Positions 35,362 through 44,989 of a stretch of 64,000 bases of DNA are shown one piece after another. The notes beneath the pieces are model-generated. The model was not told the origin of the DNA. It was given only the letters and a program-made list of their open reading frames with translations, and ran no database searches. This stretch comes from Pontibacter pamirensis (GTDB lineage: Bacteria; Bacteroidota; Bacteroidia; Cytophagales; Hymenobacteraceae): NCBI RefSeq assembly GCF_010015475.1, contig NZ_SSNI01000018.1, positions 59,417-123,416 on the forward strand, in the 5' to 3' direction. The position numbers were made by a program, and so were the translations under genes. Within the stretch, counting starts at the first letter, position 1. The number at the start of each line of letters is the position of its first letter.

Positions 35362-36630
35362 CTAGTATCCATACTTCTTGCCCCACTGCGCCTGCAGTTG
35401 CTTGCGCATGTCATTTTCACGGCCGTTCTGGCCGGGTTGGTAGAAGGCGGTGCTGCTTAGCTCCTGCGGCATAAACTCCTGCTGCACAAAATTGCCTTCG
35501 TAATCATGCGCATACTTGTAGTTGTTGCCGTAGCCAATCTCCTTCATCAGTTTGGTAGGCGCGTTGCGGATGTGCAGCGGCACCGGCAAATTACCTGTTT
35601 GCTGTACCAGCGCCCGCGCATTCTTAATGGCCTTATACGATGCGTTACTCTTTGGGGAGGTAGCCAGGTAAACGGTGCACTGCGAAAGAATGATCTCTGC
35701 CTCCGGATAGCCAATCATCTGCACCGCCTGAAAACAGGAAGTAGCCATGAGCAGAGCGTTGGAGTTGGCCAGGCCAATGTCTTCAGAAGCGGCAATCAGC
35801 AGGCGGCGAGCGATGAACTTTGGGTCTTCGCCCCCTTCAATCATGCGGGCCAGCCAGTAAACAGCCGCGTTCGGGTCGGAGCCCCGGATAGATTTGATAT
35901 AGGCTGAAACCAGGTCGTAGTGCATCTCCCCGGACTTGTCGTACATCACGATGTTCTGCTGCGCTACCTGCTTTACCAGTTCATTCCGCACCACCACTTC
36001 CTCGCCTTTCACTCCTTCAGCCACAATCTCCAGCAGGTTCAGCAGCTTTCGGGCATCACCGCCTGATATGGTCAGCAGGGCCTCGTACTCCTCTACCCGC
36101 ACCATACGGTGGCGCAACCACTCGTCCTGCTCCAGTGCCTTGTCCACCAGTTCTATCAGCTCGTCCTTTGTCAGGTGCTTGAGGATGTATACCTGGCAGC
36201 GCGACAGCAAAGCCGAGATTACTTCGAAGGAAGGATTTTCGGTAGTAGCACCGACCAGGGTCACGGTGCCTTTCTCCACCGCTCCCAGCAACGCATCCTG
36301 CTGCGACTTATTGAAGCGGTGTATCTCGTCGATAAACAGCACGGTGCCCTGCCGCTTCTTGGCTTGTTCAATTACCTCCCGTATATCCTTCACTCCGGAG
36401 TTGATGGCACTGAGCGCCACAAACGGCACTTTCATCTGGTTGGCGATAATGTTGGCCAGGGTGGTTTTACCCACGCCGGGAGGTCCCCACAAAATTATGC
36501 TCGGAATAACGCCACCCTCTATATAGCGCCGCAGGATGCCATCAGGCCCTACCAGGTGCTTCTGCCCGTAGTACTGATCTAAATTGTGGGGCCGCATGCG
36601 TTCGGCCAAAGGTGTGTTCGGATGATTCAT
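35362..36630 (-). CDS. rarA: Replication-associated recombination ATPase RarA (MgsA)
   Basis: A 422-residue AAA+ protein of the clamp-loader-like group that acts at stalled replication forks. Walker A is GPPGVGKTT (near residue 50), Walker B/sensor is LFIDEIHRFNKSQQDALL (near 100), sensor 1 is VGATTENPSFE, and the arginine finger region is ISALLSRCQVY. The C-terminal MgsA tetramerisation domain begins near 240 (DLVSAYIKSIRGSDPNAAVYWLARMI) and ends with GNNYKYAHDYEGNFVQQEFMP. The length is normal. It is probably monocistronic, since the next gene upstream is divergent by 220 bp. Confidence 0.96.
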   Translation of the reverse strand: MNHPNTPLAERMRPHNLDQYYGQKHLVGPDGILRRYIEGGVIPSIILWGPPGVGKTTLANIIANQMKVPFVALSAINSGVKDIREVIEQAKKRQGTVLFIDEIHRFNKSQQDALLGAVEKGTVTLVGATTENPSFEVISALLSRCQVYILKHLTKDELIELVDKALEQDEWLRHRMVRVEEYEALLTISGGDARKLLNLLEIVAEGVKGEEVVVRNELVKQVAQQNIVMYDKSGEMHYDLVSAYIKSIRGSDPNAAVYWLARMIEGGEDPKFIARRLLIAASEDIGLANSNALLMATSCFQAVQMIGYPEAEIILSQCTVYLATSPKSNASYKAIKNARALVQQTGNLPVPLHIRNAPTKLMKEIGYGNNYKYAHDYEGNFVQQEFMPQELSSTAFYQPGQNGRENDMRKQLQAQWGKKYGY

Positions 36631-36850
36631 CTGCTCTGTTTCTATCTCCGGAATCGGTTAAAGACAAAACTACGAATTTGAGGGGAAAGAAGACACGGAT
36701 TAGAGATTACCACCTCAGATGGTAGTCCCTCCTAAATCAGCGATCCAAACCAGTGACCATTGGTAAAATCCCAAAAAAGCAGTATGCAAGCATATAATAT
36801 GGACTGAATTTTCTTAACTTACTCCTCAGATATAAATTTAAAACATCTAT

Positions 36851-38149
36851 ATGTTACACAAAACTACCTTTACATTTTTGCTTTACCTGTGCTTCAGCTT
36901 CACGTTTGCCCAGAAGTCTACGACAACTGTTCTACAGGAGGCTAAACCCGATAAAGCAGGAATGAGCGCTGAACGCCTGCAACGCCTGGATCGGGTACTA
37001 CAAGAGTATGTAGACAAGAACTATATTCCGGGTGCTGTTGCTTTAATTGCCCGAAATGGAAAAGTTGTTTACTATAAAAGTGTGGGGCATAGCGACGTAG
37101 AGTCAAAAGACAACCTGAAGCGCGACGATATCTTCCGGATTGCATCACAGACTAAAGCGATAACCAGCGTAGGTGTTATGATGCTGTATGAAGAAGGGAA
37201 GTTCCTGCTCGACGACCCCATCTCCAAATACATTCCCGCCTTCCGGAACCCACAGGTATTTGACACCTTCAATAAGCAGGACACCACCTACACGACGGTA
37301 CCGGCAAAACGGGAGGTTACCATCCGTGACCTGCTCACGCACACCTCCGGCATCAGCTACCCCTCCATCGGAGGGCCTGAGGCAACAGCCATTTATGCAA
37401 AATACAAGATACCGAGCGGCATAGGCACCCCTAACGACAAACTTGCAGACGCCATGACTGCACTTGCAAAGCAGCCACTTTTCCACCAGCCGGGAGAACG
37501 TTTCACCTATGGCTTAAATACCGACCTGCTGGGATATCTTATTGAAGTTGTTTCCGGGCAGCCACTGGATCAGTTCTTCAGAACACGTATTTTTGAGCCC
37601 TTGGATATGAAAGACACCTGGTTTTATTTGCCGGCAGCAAAACATGATCGCCTGGTAAAATTATACACCGAAGGAGAAAATAAAAAATTACAGCCTGTTG
37701 CTGCCAGAGGAGGACAAAACCCTGATTTTCCAAAAGTGGATGGCGCTTATTTCTCCGGGGGCGCTGGCCTGTCTTCTACCATTCATGATTATGCCGTGTT
37801 CTTACAGATGCTGTTAAATAATGGAGAGTACAACGGGCGCCGCCTGTTAAGCCCGGCTACCGTACGCCTGATGACTACCAACCAGATTGGAGAAGTAGAT
37901 AGGGGAGACAATAAATTCGGGCTGGGATTTGGCATAGCCACCGAAAAAAGCGCCACCAGAATGCCTGTTTCCGAAGGCACTTATGATTGGGGAGGCATTT
38001 TCGGCACCACTTACTGGGTAGATCCGGAAGAAGGCATTGTAGCTTTGCTTTACACTAATAAGTTCCCGAACAGCTATGGCGACCTGGGCGATAAATTCCG
38101 GGTGCTGGTATATCAGGCTATTACAGACACACAGCTTTCGGAGAGGTAG
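36851..38149 (+). CDS. Exported serine hydrolase of the beta-lactamase class C family
   Basis: A 432-residue exported enzyme: the signal peptide ends at SFTFAQ (about residue 21). The nucleophile motif is SQTK in DIFRIASQTKAITSVG (near residue 100), and the Tyr of the second motif is in ERFTYGLNTDLLGYLIE (near 218). HTSGISY and the C-terminal GGIFGTTYWVDP loop take the place of the KTG/HTG box. This pattern fits EstB-like esterases and D-aminopeptidases rather than true antibiotic-degrading enzymes. The substrate is unknown. It is convergent with the AI-2E-type permease gene across a strong hairpin. Confidence 0.93.
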   Translation: MLHKTTFTFLLYLCFSFTFAQKSTTTVLQEAKPDKAGMSAERLQRLDRVLQEYVDKNYIPGAVALIARNGKVVYYKSVGHSDVESKDNLKRDDIFRIASQTKAITSVGVMMLYEEGKFLLDDPISKYIPAFRNPQVFDTFNKQDTTYTTVPAKREVTIRDLLTHTSGISYPSIGGPEATAIYAKYKIPSGIGTPNDKLADAMTALAKQPLFHQPGERFTYGLNTDLLGYLIEVVSGQPLDQFFRTRIFEPLDMKDTWFYLPAAKHDRLVKLYTEGENKKLQPVAARGGQNPDFPKVDGAYFSGGAGLSSTIHDYAVFLQMLLNNGEYNGRRLLSPATVRLMTTNQIGEVDRGDNKFGLGFGIATEKSATRMPVSEGTYDWGGIFGTTYWVDPEEGIVALLYTNKFPNSYGDLGDKFRVLVYQAITDTQLSER

Positions 38150-38160
38150 TTTCCGCTGGA

Positions 38161-38219
38161 GTTCATTAAATAAGCGATGCTGGCATCTTATGTTACCAGC
38201 TTCGCTTTTTTAATGAACT
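38161..38219. terminator. Bidirectional hairpin terminator
   Basis: Segments 38162-38183 and 38196-38217 pair with small bulges (outer TTCATTAA with TTAATGAA, then AAGCGA with TCGCTT, then GCTGG with CCAGC). An inner run of T's lies on the right arm. It reaches the stop of the convergent permease gene. Confidence 0.8.
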
Positions 38220-39379
38220 TATCTTCCCCGCTTCCTCGTGGGTTCTATATCATTTTCCTCTTCCAGTTGCCGCTCCACACCCTCATTATCCTCGCGCAGC
38301 GCAGGTTCATGCATAGGACTTTCTGAAGGTCTTTCGTCGCCCAGCAATATTGCCCACTGCTTGAATTTACTTGTCCTGTCGAATATTACCTTAAGTACTG
38401 CGATGATTGGCAGCGAGAGGAACATACCGATGACGCCCGCAATCTCACCTCCCACTATTACGCCCACAATGGTTGCCAGTGCATTTATTTTGACTTTGGA
38501 CCCTACAATGCGTGGCATCAGAATATTATTATCCAGGAACTGTACACCTGCTATCACACCCAACACCGTGAGAATGGGCCACAGTTCTGAGGAGGAAGCA
38601 AGCGTCAGTAGCACACCGATGATGTTACCGAGCAGCGCTCCTACGTAAGGAATCAGGTTCAGGAAAGCGAATATCACTCCAATCAGCAAGGCATGTTTGA
38701 TGCCAATGATCATCAGAATACCGCCCAGCAGCACTGTCATATACGTTACCTGGATTAACAGGCCAAAGAGGTAGCTCTTAATAATAACTTCCATCTCCCG
38801 CATCGTCTCCTCCACGTTATCGTGTTGGTCTTCAGGGAACCAGAAAAACACAAAGCGCAGCAGGAGGTTCTTGTAGAAAAGCAACAGGAATATATAAATA
38901 GGCACTAAACCCAGGAAAACAAACATGCCTGTAATAGAAAGGGCAGCCCCGCTGAGCATATCGCCGAGATAGCCCAGAATCCTGCTACTTTGTTCGCTTA
39001 TAAAGCTTGTCTGCTCTTCCGTTGACACCGGCGAGATTTCCTCTACCCAGGCACTGAGAGAAAGTAAGTGTTGCGTGACATTCGCCTGAATAACAGGGAA
39101 ATCTGCTATCAAATTTCTGATTTGGAACGAGAAGAACCAGACTACAAGCCCCACCACCAGTACCAGTGCCAGCAGGGTGGTGCCGATTGCGACCGTCTCC
39201 GGAAACTTATTTTTCCTGAAAAACCGGTAGAGCGGCAGCAGCATGATACTCAGGAAAAATGCCATCAGCAGTGGGGCCAGCAAGTCTCTGCCCAGCACAA
39301 TGATCCATCCCAGAAAAAACACACCCATGACTTCGATTGACCTCCTGACAGTAAGCGGCAAATCATTTTTATAATTCAT
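38219..39379 (-). CDS. AI-2E/PerM family membrane transporter
   Basis: A 386-residue inner-membrane protein with about eight hydrophobic segments. The family fingerprint is present: an N-terminal helix pair (VMGVFFLGWIIVLGRDLLAPLLMAFFLS), then a soluble coiled segment, then a re-entrant C-terminal block (GVIFAFLNLIPYVGALLGNIIGVLL, DNNILMPRIVGSKVKINALATIVGVIVGG). I chose the ATG at 39379 (MNYKNDLPLTVRR), since upstream codons to 39700 overlap the divergent gene and are basic and His-rich. The function in most members is unknown; some export signalling molecules or act as Na+/H+ antiporters. It has a long acidic C-terminal tail (EDNEGVERQLEEENDIEP). The start lies 72 bp from the divergent DMT transporter. 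Confidence 0.93.
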   Translation of the reverse strand: MNYKNDLPLTVRRSIEVMGVFFLGWIIVLGRDLLAPLLMAFFLSIMLLPLYRFFRKNKFPETVAIGTTLLALVLVVGLVVWFFSFQIRNLIADFPVIQANVTQHLLSLSAWVEEISPVSTEEQTSFISEQSSRILGYLGDMLSGAALSITGMFVFLGLVPIYIFLLLFYKNLLLRFVFFWFPEDQHDNVEETMREMEVIIKSYLFGLLIQVTYMTVLLGGILMIIGIKHALLIGVIFAFLNLIPYVGALLGNIIGVLLTLASSSELWPILTVLGVIAGVQFLDNNILMPRIVGSKVKINALATIVGVIVGGEIAGVIGMFLSLPIIAVLKVIFDRTSKFKQWAILLGDERPSESPMHEPALREDNEGVERQLEEENDIEPTRKRGR

Positions 39380-39439
39380 AATTGGTAAGGTTAAGCGGTT
39401 GGTAATGCACCTATATACGGCACAAATGAAATAAGCACT

Positions 39440-39447
39440 TACCTTTG
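39440..39447 (+). promoter_or_regulatory. -7 box (TACCTTTG) of the DMT transporter gene
   Basis: TACCTTTG is an exact match to the Bacteroidota -7 consensus TAnnTTTG and ends only 4 bp before the ATG at 39452. Transcription should therefore start at or next to the ATG. No clear -33 TTG lies at the expected distance. Confidence 0.6.
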
Positions 39448-39451
39448 CGCT

Positions 39452-40378
39452 ATGAGTAAGCAAGTGCAGGTGCATGCGGCGCTGTTTCTGGTGGCGCTTA
39501 TCTATGGGAGCAACTACAGCATCGCCAAAGAAGTGATGCCTTTTTATGTTGGTCCTTTTGGGCTTATTGTCATCCGGGTAGTATCGGCAGCGCTTTTTTT
39601 CGGCATTTTCTCGAGGATGGTGGTGAAGGAGAAAATCGTGGGACGGGCCGATAACCTGCGTTCTGTTGCCTGTGGCGTAACGGGTATTGCCATAAACCAA
39701 CTCTGCTTTTTTGCCGGTCTGAACTTAACAGTGCCTATAAATGCTGCCCTACTGATGGTAATAAGCCCGGTGGCGGTGCTCCTTTTTTCGGCCATACTAC
39801 TGAGAGAGAGAGTAAGCTTCCGCAAAGTGAGCGGCATTGCACTGGCTTGCCTGGGCGCCCTGCTCCTCATTAACACCTCACGTGGCGAAAGCACTACCGG
39901 CAACATTTTCGGCGATTTACTGATCATCCTGAATGCTGTCTCTTTCGGTATGTACCTGGTGCTGGTAAAACCACTGATGCAGAAGTACAAGGCTGTTACC
40001 ATTGTCAGCCGTATTTTTGCGGTGGGGGCTGTCATTGTGGTGCCTTTTGGCTGGCAACAGCTTCTTACACCGGACTATAGCTCTTTCCCCACCCCCATCT
40101 GGCTTGCTATTGCATTTATGGTGATAGCGGTTACCATACTCGCTTACCTCCTGAACACGTGGGCTCTGCGCTATGCTAACCCCTCACTGGTGGGTGCCTA
40201 TATATACCTGCAGCCGGTGCTCGCTATTCTGATTGCCACAGGCTTTGGGAAAGATGAATTTACGCTACAGAAAGGCCTGTATGCGTTGCTTATTTTTGCT
40301 GGCGTATACCTTGTAAGCCGGACACGGCAGAACGTAGGTAAAAAAGAACCCATCCCTGAAACAAGTGAACAGCCATAG
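39452..40378 (+). CDS. EamA-family (DMT) transporter
   Basis: A 308-residue inner-membrane protein with ten hydrophobic segments in two EamA repeats (about 8-140 and 150-290). The repeat signatures include LNLTVPINAALLMVISPVAVLLFSAILLRERVS in the first and YANPSLVGAYIYLQPVLAILIATGF in the second, at equivalent places. These proteins export metabolites such as amino acids; substrate unknown here. The start is directly downstream of a -7 box, so the mRNA is likely leaderless. Divergent from the AI-2E-type permease. Confidence 0.93.
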   Translation: MSKQVQVHAALFLVALIYGSNYSIAKEVMPFYVGPFGLIVIRVVSAALFFGIFSRMVVKEKIVGRADNLRSVACGVTGIAINQLCFFAGLNLTVPINAALLMVISPVAVLLFSAILLRERVSFRKVSGIALACLGALLLINTSRGESTTGNIFGDLLIILNAVSFGMYLVLVKPLMQKYKAVTIVSRIFAVGAVIVVPFGWQQLLTPDYSSFPTPIWLAIAFMVIAVTILAYLLNTWALRYANPSLVGAYIYLQPVLAILIATGFGKDEFTLQKGLYALLIFAGVYLVSRTRQNVGKKEPIPETSEQP

Positions 40379-40440
40379 TATCCTGTAACTATTCGCCTGT
40401 CCCAGCAGCACACCAAAAGTCTATTGTCATGCTACGTGCT

Positions 40441-41448
40441 CTACCTCCCTTTCCACCAGACTCTGCTGATAAAGTTCTTCGTGTCGTTTACCCACTGCCC
40501 TACTTCCGGCACGAGAATGGGCACCCCCTGCAGCGCAGCCGCCTGGTGTAAGCGCTCTATCGGTTCTCCCCAACGGTGAATGGCCAGGTCGAAAGTGGCC
40601 CAGTGTACCGGCAACAGTCTTTTACCTTGCACCTGGTGGTGCGCCTGTACTGCCTCCTCAGAGTTCGTGTGGATGTCTGCCCAGTTAACATCATAGGCAC
40701 CAATAGGCATAATGGCAAGGTCGAACGGGCCGTAAGCTGCCCCTATGGCTGTAAACTCCCGCATCGGTCCGGAGTCTCCGCTGTAAAACACACGCGCATT
40801 TTTACCGACAATGCACCACGATACCCACAGCGTACTGTTGCGGTCAAAGAGCCCCCTGCCGGAGAAGTGCCGGGCGGGTGTGGCGATCAATAAATTATCA
40901 CCGTCCTGTACTTGCTGCCACCAGTCCAGTTCCACAACATTGAGCGGTGGCACTCCCCAATCTACCAACAATTTCTTCACTTTCAGCGGCACATAAAACA
41001 GCGGCACTTTGTCGCACAGCGCATGAATGGTGTGATAGTCGAGGTGGTCGTAATGGTCGTGGGAGATAATGACGGCGTCAACGTTGTGAATATCTCTTGC
41101 CTCTAAGGGTGCAGGATGGATGCGCTTCGGCCCGGCAAATGACACGGGAGAAGCTTTCTCGCTCAATACAGGGTCAATCAGGTAGCGGCGCTTGCCCAAC
41201 TCCAGAATCAGAGAGGCGTGGCCCAGCCAGTTCACCCGCAGTTGTTCTGACGGCTCCTGCTCAAAATCAGCAGCCGAAAGATAATGTACAGGTACTTTAA
41301 AGGGAGGTTTAGCTGCACCTTTCGAGCGTTTGGCATACCGCTGCAGGGTATCCAGCATGTTTTCTTTCTGAAGTACTTTTGTGACGGAGGTATTCAGGAA
41401 CTTGCCATTCTCATAGCGGGAGGCGGCTGCCTGTTGAGGTCTTCTCAT
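40441..41448 (-). CDS. MBL-fold metallo-hydrolase (NAPE-PLD/UlaG-like)
   Basis: A 335-residue soluble enzyme. The beta-lactamase fold starts at LRVNWLGHASLILELGKRRYLIDPVL. The metal motif ISHDHYDHLDYHT (HxHxDH) is at about residue 141. Later ligands are His in LIATPARHFSGRG, Asp in VFYSGDSGP and His in LPVHWATFDLAIH. These fit the zinc hydrolase group that includes N-acyl-phosphatidylethanolamine phospholipase D and UlaG. I favour the ATG at 41448 (MRRPQQAAA) over 41478, though either fits. Two direct AGTAACTT repeats, 21 bp apart, lie just upstream. Confidence 0.92.
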   Translation of the reverse strand: MRRPQQAAASRYENGKFLNTSVTKVLQKENMLDTLQRYAKRSKGAAKPPFKVPVHYLSAADFEQEPSEQLRVNWLGHASLILELGKRRYLIDPVLSEKASPVSFAGPKRIHPAPLEARDIHNVDAVIISHDHYDHLDYHTIHALCDKVPLFYVPLKVKKLLVDWGVPPLNVVELDWWQQVQDGDNLLIATPARHFSGRGLFDRNSTLWVSWCIVGKNARVFYSGDSGPMREFTAIGAAYGPFDLAIMPIGAYDVNWADIHTNSEEAVQAHHQVQGKRLLPVHWATFDLAIHRWGEPIERLHQAAALQGVPILVPEVGQWVNDTKNFISRVWWKGR

Positions 41449-41516
41449 GTTGTGTCCGGTTTTCTTATTTACCAGCACAATGTACTTGTTTTAGCTGCTT
41501 TCGGTTTTGCAACAAA

Positions 41517-41545
41517 AGTAACTTGGGTTGAGCGAATAGTAACTT
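41517..41545. promoter_or_regulatory. Possible operator: direct repeats upstream of the MBL hydrolase
   Basis: AGTAACTT occurs at 41517-41524 and 41538-41545 (period 21 bp, two turns), with AAGTTATG as a related inverted element at 41557-41564. Similar GTAACT repeats are bound by HxlR-type regulators in other genera, but no such gene is in the window. They lie about 70 bp upstream of the MBL start. Confidence 0.35.
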
Positions 41546-42018
41546 CAGTTTCAACTAAGTTATGTAACAGTAAAGTTGCTTCCGCAAGACTTAATTAAAC
41601 TACTGTAGCGACTACTGGTCTACTACCTTGTTCACCAAATGCAGCATATTAACCAGGTTATACCTGGAAATAACAACTCACCAATTTAGAAGTAAATGTA
41701 TAATTTTATTTATGACAGGAAAACCATATTATACCATTTCTTTTCCATATATTTCTATCTATATTCAGGAGAACATATAGAAGCGTTTTGTTATTAGCCC
41801 TAACTAGTACTTTATGTCTTTATGTAAAAATAGTTTGATGACATGAGCTAGTTCAATAGTGCAGAACCCCTAAAAATTTACATTCGAACATATATGCCGA
41901 TGCTATCCTTAGTCAGAAAGACGGAGTAGATAACTGCTGGTCAAACCAGGGAACAACAGAAGAGAACGGATCTTAAAATAATTAACCACACCAACCATCA
42001 CCTAAACAGCGTGAAGCA

Positions 42019-43422
42019 ATGAAAACAACACAACCTTCTTTAATTTCTATGAGCATGTTCGCCCTTGCGCTCCTGAGCTTTGGTTGTTCAAAATACGAAA
42101 AAGACGTTCCTGAACCTGAGATCAGTGTGATTTCAGAAAATACTACAGGTGGAGCGCCAACCATTGTTGGCAATATAATAGAAAACTACTACCCCTCAAG
42201 TTCTGCTGAAGGACACGAAGAATTTGATTGGGAAAATCTTGAAGGCGTACCTCTTCCTCCGGGTACTAAGTTTGTTCCTATGCCCTGGAGTGACAAAGCA
42301 AAGAGGCAGTTCAGCGATGACATACGCTTTGATTATAAGAAGTCAGATGGCTGGGAGTTATATTTTAGCACGTTTTCAACGCACTCCCACCCCGGAAACT
42401 TAATCTTCAACTTGTATAATAAATACAGAGGAATTTTAAGGTCCTATCATTTTGTAGGTTCAGGTACGGAAAATTTCCGTGACTATAAGATCCTGCAGAA
42501 CTACGTGTTTTCTTCAGAAGGATCTCCCTTGTTGAACTTTACTAACCAATATATCATCGACGTAAATCAAAACACAACGTATTCTACTAGTTTTGAGCCA
42601 CAAGCATTAGCTGATTCATCCTGGTACGCTGTTGAATATGAACTAGCCTTTGATAAGGACATTTACAATAAAAACGCTTATTTTCAGATGGGTTCTGATT
42701 TTTCAATGAAAAAGATAAACTCATTTATCATCAATGGAAAAGAAACAAATGAGCTCAATGCAAAAGTTCGTGTTACTGAATCACATGGAGACATAATTTC
42801 TGCTGATGCATATTACATATTATATGGTAAAAAAGACATCAGCCAAATGGCCAGTTCATTATCCGGGTCGGACTTAAATCATCTAACTAATCTGAATGAG
42901 GAGAATATTTTAAATGGTGTGTTACATACACCATCATCCATGCACATAAAATGGGGTACAAGATTGAATGTACAATTACCGCCTAACGGAGTTGGAATAT
43001 TAAGATACTCACTCCCTATTAGCGGCTCTGACATTTCAAGCATCATGAGATCGACGCCTTTTTATGATAGAGCTTTAGGAATATTTTATTTAGACAGGAA
43101 ACCTACTTACACAACTAGTACCAATACTGCACTGAGCCATCCCTACCAGTACACGCTGGATATAAGTTCAGTAGAATACCTGTTTAACCCTTCCGTGTTA
43201 GAAATAGCCGAGATAAAGAACCTGCGGCAAGAGTTAGTAGCTACCGAACAGGAGGCATTGATTCATGATAATAACAGAGCAAATCTCTTTACCGGGCATA
43301 TTTTAAAAGCCAGTAAACCTTTACATATTCAAGGCGTGAGGGTAAGCTTTGATGTTGTCCCTAAAGATGGAGGAGAGAAAGTTCATATGATTAAAACGTT
43401 TAGGGCTGAAGAACAAAACTAA
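42019..43422 (+). CDS. AT-rich lipoprotein of unknown function
   Basis: A 467-residue protein with a lipoprotein signal (MSMFALALLSFGC, Cys at 23). The mature N-terminus is Pro and acidic-rich, as in surface lipoproteins. The rest shows aromatic-rich beta-like stretches (YELAFDKDIYNKNAYFQMG) with no motif I recognise. The gene is visibly richer in A and T than its neighbours, and the 540-bp gap upstream is AT-rich as well, suggesting acquisition from elsewhere. It converges on the helicase gene across a terminator. Nothing adjacent suggests a role. Confidence 0.8.
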   Translation: MKTTQPSLISMSMFALALLSFGCSKYEKDVPEPEISVISENTTGGAPTIVGNIIENYYPSSSAEGHEEFDWENLEGVPLPPGTKFVPMPWSDKAKRQFSDDIRFDYKKSDGWELYFSTFSTHSHPGNLIFNLYNKYRGILRSYHFVGSGTENFRDYKILQNYVFSSEGSPLLNFTNQYIIDVNQNTTYSTSFEPQALADSSWYAVEYELAFDKDIYNKNAYFQMGSDFSMKKINSFIINGKETNELNAKVRVTESHGDIISADAYYILYGKKDISQMASSLSGSDLNHLTNLNEENILNGVLHTPSSMHIKWGTRLNVQLPPNGVGILRYSLPISGSDISSIMRSTPFYDRALGIFYLDRKPTYTTSTNTALSHPYQYTLDISSVEYLFNPSVLEIAEIKNLRQELVATEQEALIHDNNRANLFTGHILKASKPLHIQGVRVSFDVVPKDGGEKVHMIKTFRAEEQN

Positions 43423-43447
43423 GCCAGAAACGGGTACATCACCTTAT

Positions 43448-43487
43448 AAAAAGAAAAGCTGGCTTCTTAGGGCCAGCTTTTCTTTTT
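43448..43487. terminator. Bidirectional hairpin terminator
   Basis: A perfect 16-bp stem (43448-43463 with 43472-43487), loop of eight bases, GC-rich centre (GCTGGC) and A/T-rich outer arms. It lies between convergent genes and ends 4 bp from the helicase stop. Confidence 0.92.
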
Positions 43488-43490
43488 GCT

Positions 43491-44831
43491 TTATACTCTT
43501 TCTTTCGGCTTATTGCCCCAGCGTTTGTTACCGCCGCCATTGTTGCTGCCGGCTGGCCTTGGCGAACTAGCTCCGGCACTTCTGCCTGGGCTTGAGCTGC
43601 CAGTTCTTCTGCCTCCGTTACCACCACCACGCTTCTTCTGCGCTACTGTGCTGGCTGCCTCGGCAAAATCCTTCGCCGTCATCGGGTACGGGTGGTTATC
43701 AATCACCGGCACCGACTTAGAAATCAGCTTCTGGATGCTTACCAGGTAGGATGTTTCTTCGGCATCGCAGAACGACAGCGCCACACCACTTGCTCCAGCA
43801 CGGCCTGTGCGGCCAATGCGGTGCACGTATGTTTCTGGTTCATTCGGCAATTCATAGTTAATTACGTGCGACAGATCGTCCACATCTATACCACGGGCTG
43901 CGATGTCTGTCGCCACCAATACACGTGTCTGGCTGCTCTTGAAATTATCCAGGGCACGAACACGCGCGTTCTGCGACTTATTTCCATGAATGGCCTCTGC
44001 CTGCACACCGGCTTTGCTCATGTCTTTGGCAACCCTGTCAGCACCATGCTTGGTGCGGGTAAACACAAGTGCACGGTCTATCTCACCATCCTTTAACAGG
44101 TGGAGTAATAAGTTTTTCTTGTCTGATTTCTTTACATAGTATACCGCCTGCTTAATAGTGTTGGCAGTAGACGACACCGGCGTTACCTCTACCTGCGCAG
44201 GGTTCACCAGAATAGTGTTCGCCAGCTTCAGGATTTCAGGCGCCATAGTAGCCGAGAAAAACAGCGACTGCTTTTTCTCCGGCAATACTTTCAGCACCTT
44301 CCTTACATCATTCACAAAGCCCATGTCGAGCATGCGGTCTGCCTCGTCGAGCACAAACATTTCAATGTTGTTCAGGTGCACGTACTTCTGCGCCATCAGG
44401 TCGAGTAACCGGCCTGGAGTAGCTACCAGTATATCAATACCGGCACGCAACGCATCTGTTTGCGAACGCTGCGACACACCACCGAAAACTACGGTATGCT
44501 TCAGGCCAGTATGTTTGCCATAAGAGGTCAGGCTGTCGGCAATCTGCAGGGCTAGTTCACGTGTTGGCGTCAAAATCATTGCTCTGATCTTGCGCGTGCC
44601 CCTGTCCTGCTGAGGTTTGTTCTCAGAAAGCAACTGCAAAATAGGTATAGAGAAGGCAGCCGTTTTACCGGTTCCTGTCTGGGCACATCCTAAAAGGTCT
44701 CTTTTCTGAAGTATAAGCGGAATTGCTTTTTCCTGAATGGGTGTTGGTTGGGTATATCCTTCTGTTTTAAGAGCTTTAAGGATAGGCTCTATCAAATTCA
44801 AATTCTCGAATGTCATTAATTGGTTTTTCAA
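43491..44831 (-). CDS. DEAD-box RNA helicase (RhlE-like)
   Basis: A 446-residue ATP-dependent RNA-remodelling enzyme. All core motifs are present in order: Q motif ([26 protein letters not shown]), Walker [18 protein letters not shown], Walker [31 protein letters not shown] and HRIGRTGR. The last 65 residues (about 382-446) form a Gly, Ser, Arg and Asn-rich tail ([13 protein letters not shown] type) that binds RNA without sequence specificity. RhlE-type enzymes help ribosome assembly and growth at low temperature. A long untranslated leader and its own -7 box lie upstream. Confidence 0.95.
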   Translation of the reverse strand: MKNQLMTFENLNLIEPILKALKTEGYTQPTPIQEKAIPLILQKRDLLGCAQTGTGKTAAFSIPILQLLSENKPQQDRGTRKIRAMILTPTRELALQIADSLTSYGKHTGLKHTVVFGGVSQRSQTDALRAGIDILVATPGRLLDLMAQKYVHLNNIEMFVLDEADRMLDMGFVNDVRKVLKVLPEKKQSLFFSATMAPEILKLANTILVNPAQVEVTPVSSTANTIKQAVYYVKKSDKKNLLLHLLKDGEIDRALVFTRTKHGADRVAKDMSKAGVQAEAIHGNKSQNARVRALDNFKSSQTRVLVATDIAARGIDVDDLSHVINYELPNEPETYVHRIGRTGRAGASGVALSFCDAEETSYLVSIQKLISKSVPVIDNHPYPMTAKDFAEAASTVAQKKRGGGNGGRRTGSSSPGRSAGASSPRPAGSNNGGGNKRWGNKPKERV

Positions 44832-44989
44832 AAGAAACCGCGCAGCACCATATGTGCTACCTTAGCGGTGAGATTGGCCGGAATCTGATTCATTTTGCGA
44901 GGCTGCTATAGCCTCTGGGCCATTCCCGACCTGTGTTGTTACCTCAACTCATAAAAGGACAATATAGTTCTAATATCGGCTGAAGATTT

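Noticed and set aside
39380..39700. Extended N-terminus of the AI-2E-type permease gene
   Set aside because: It overlaps the divergent DMT transporter gene and is His/Arg-rich; the ATG at 39379 begins the family sequence.
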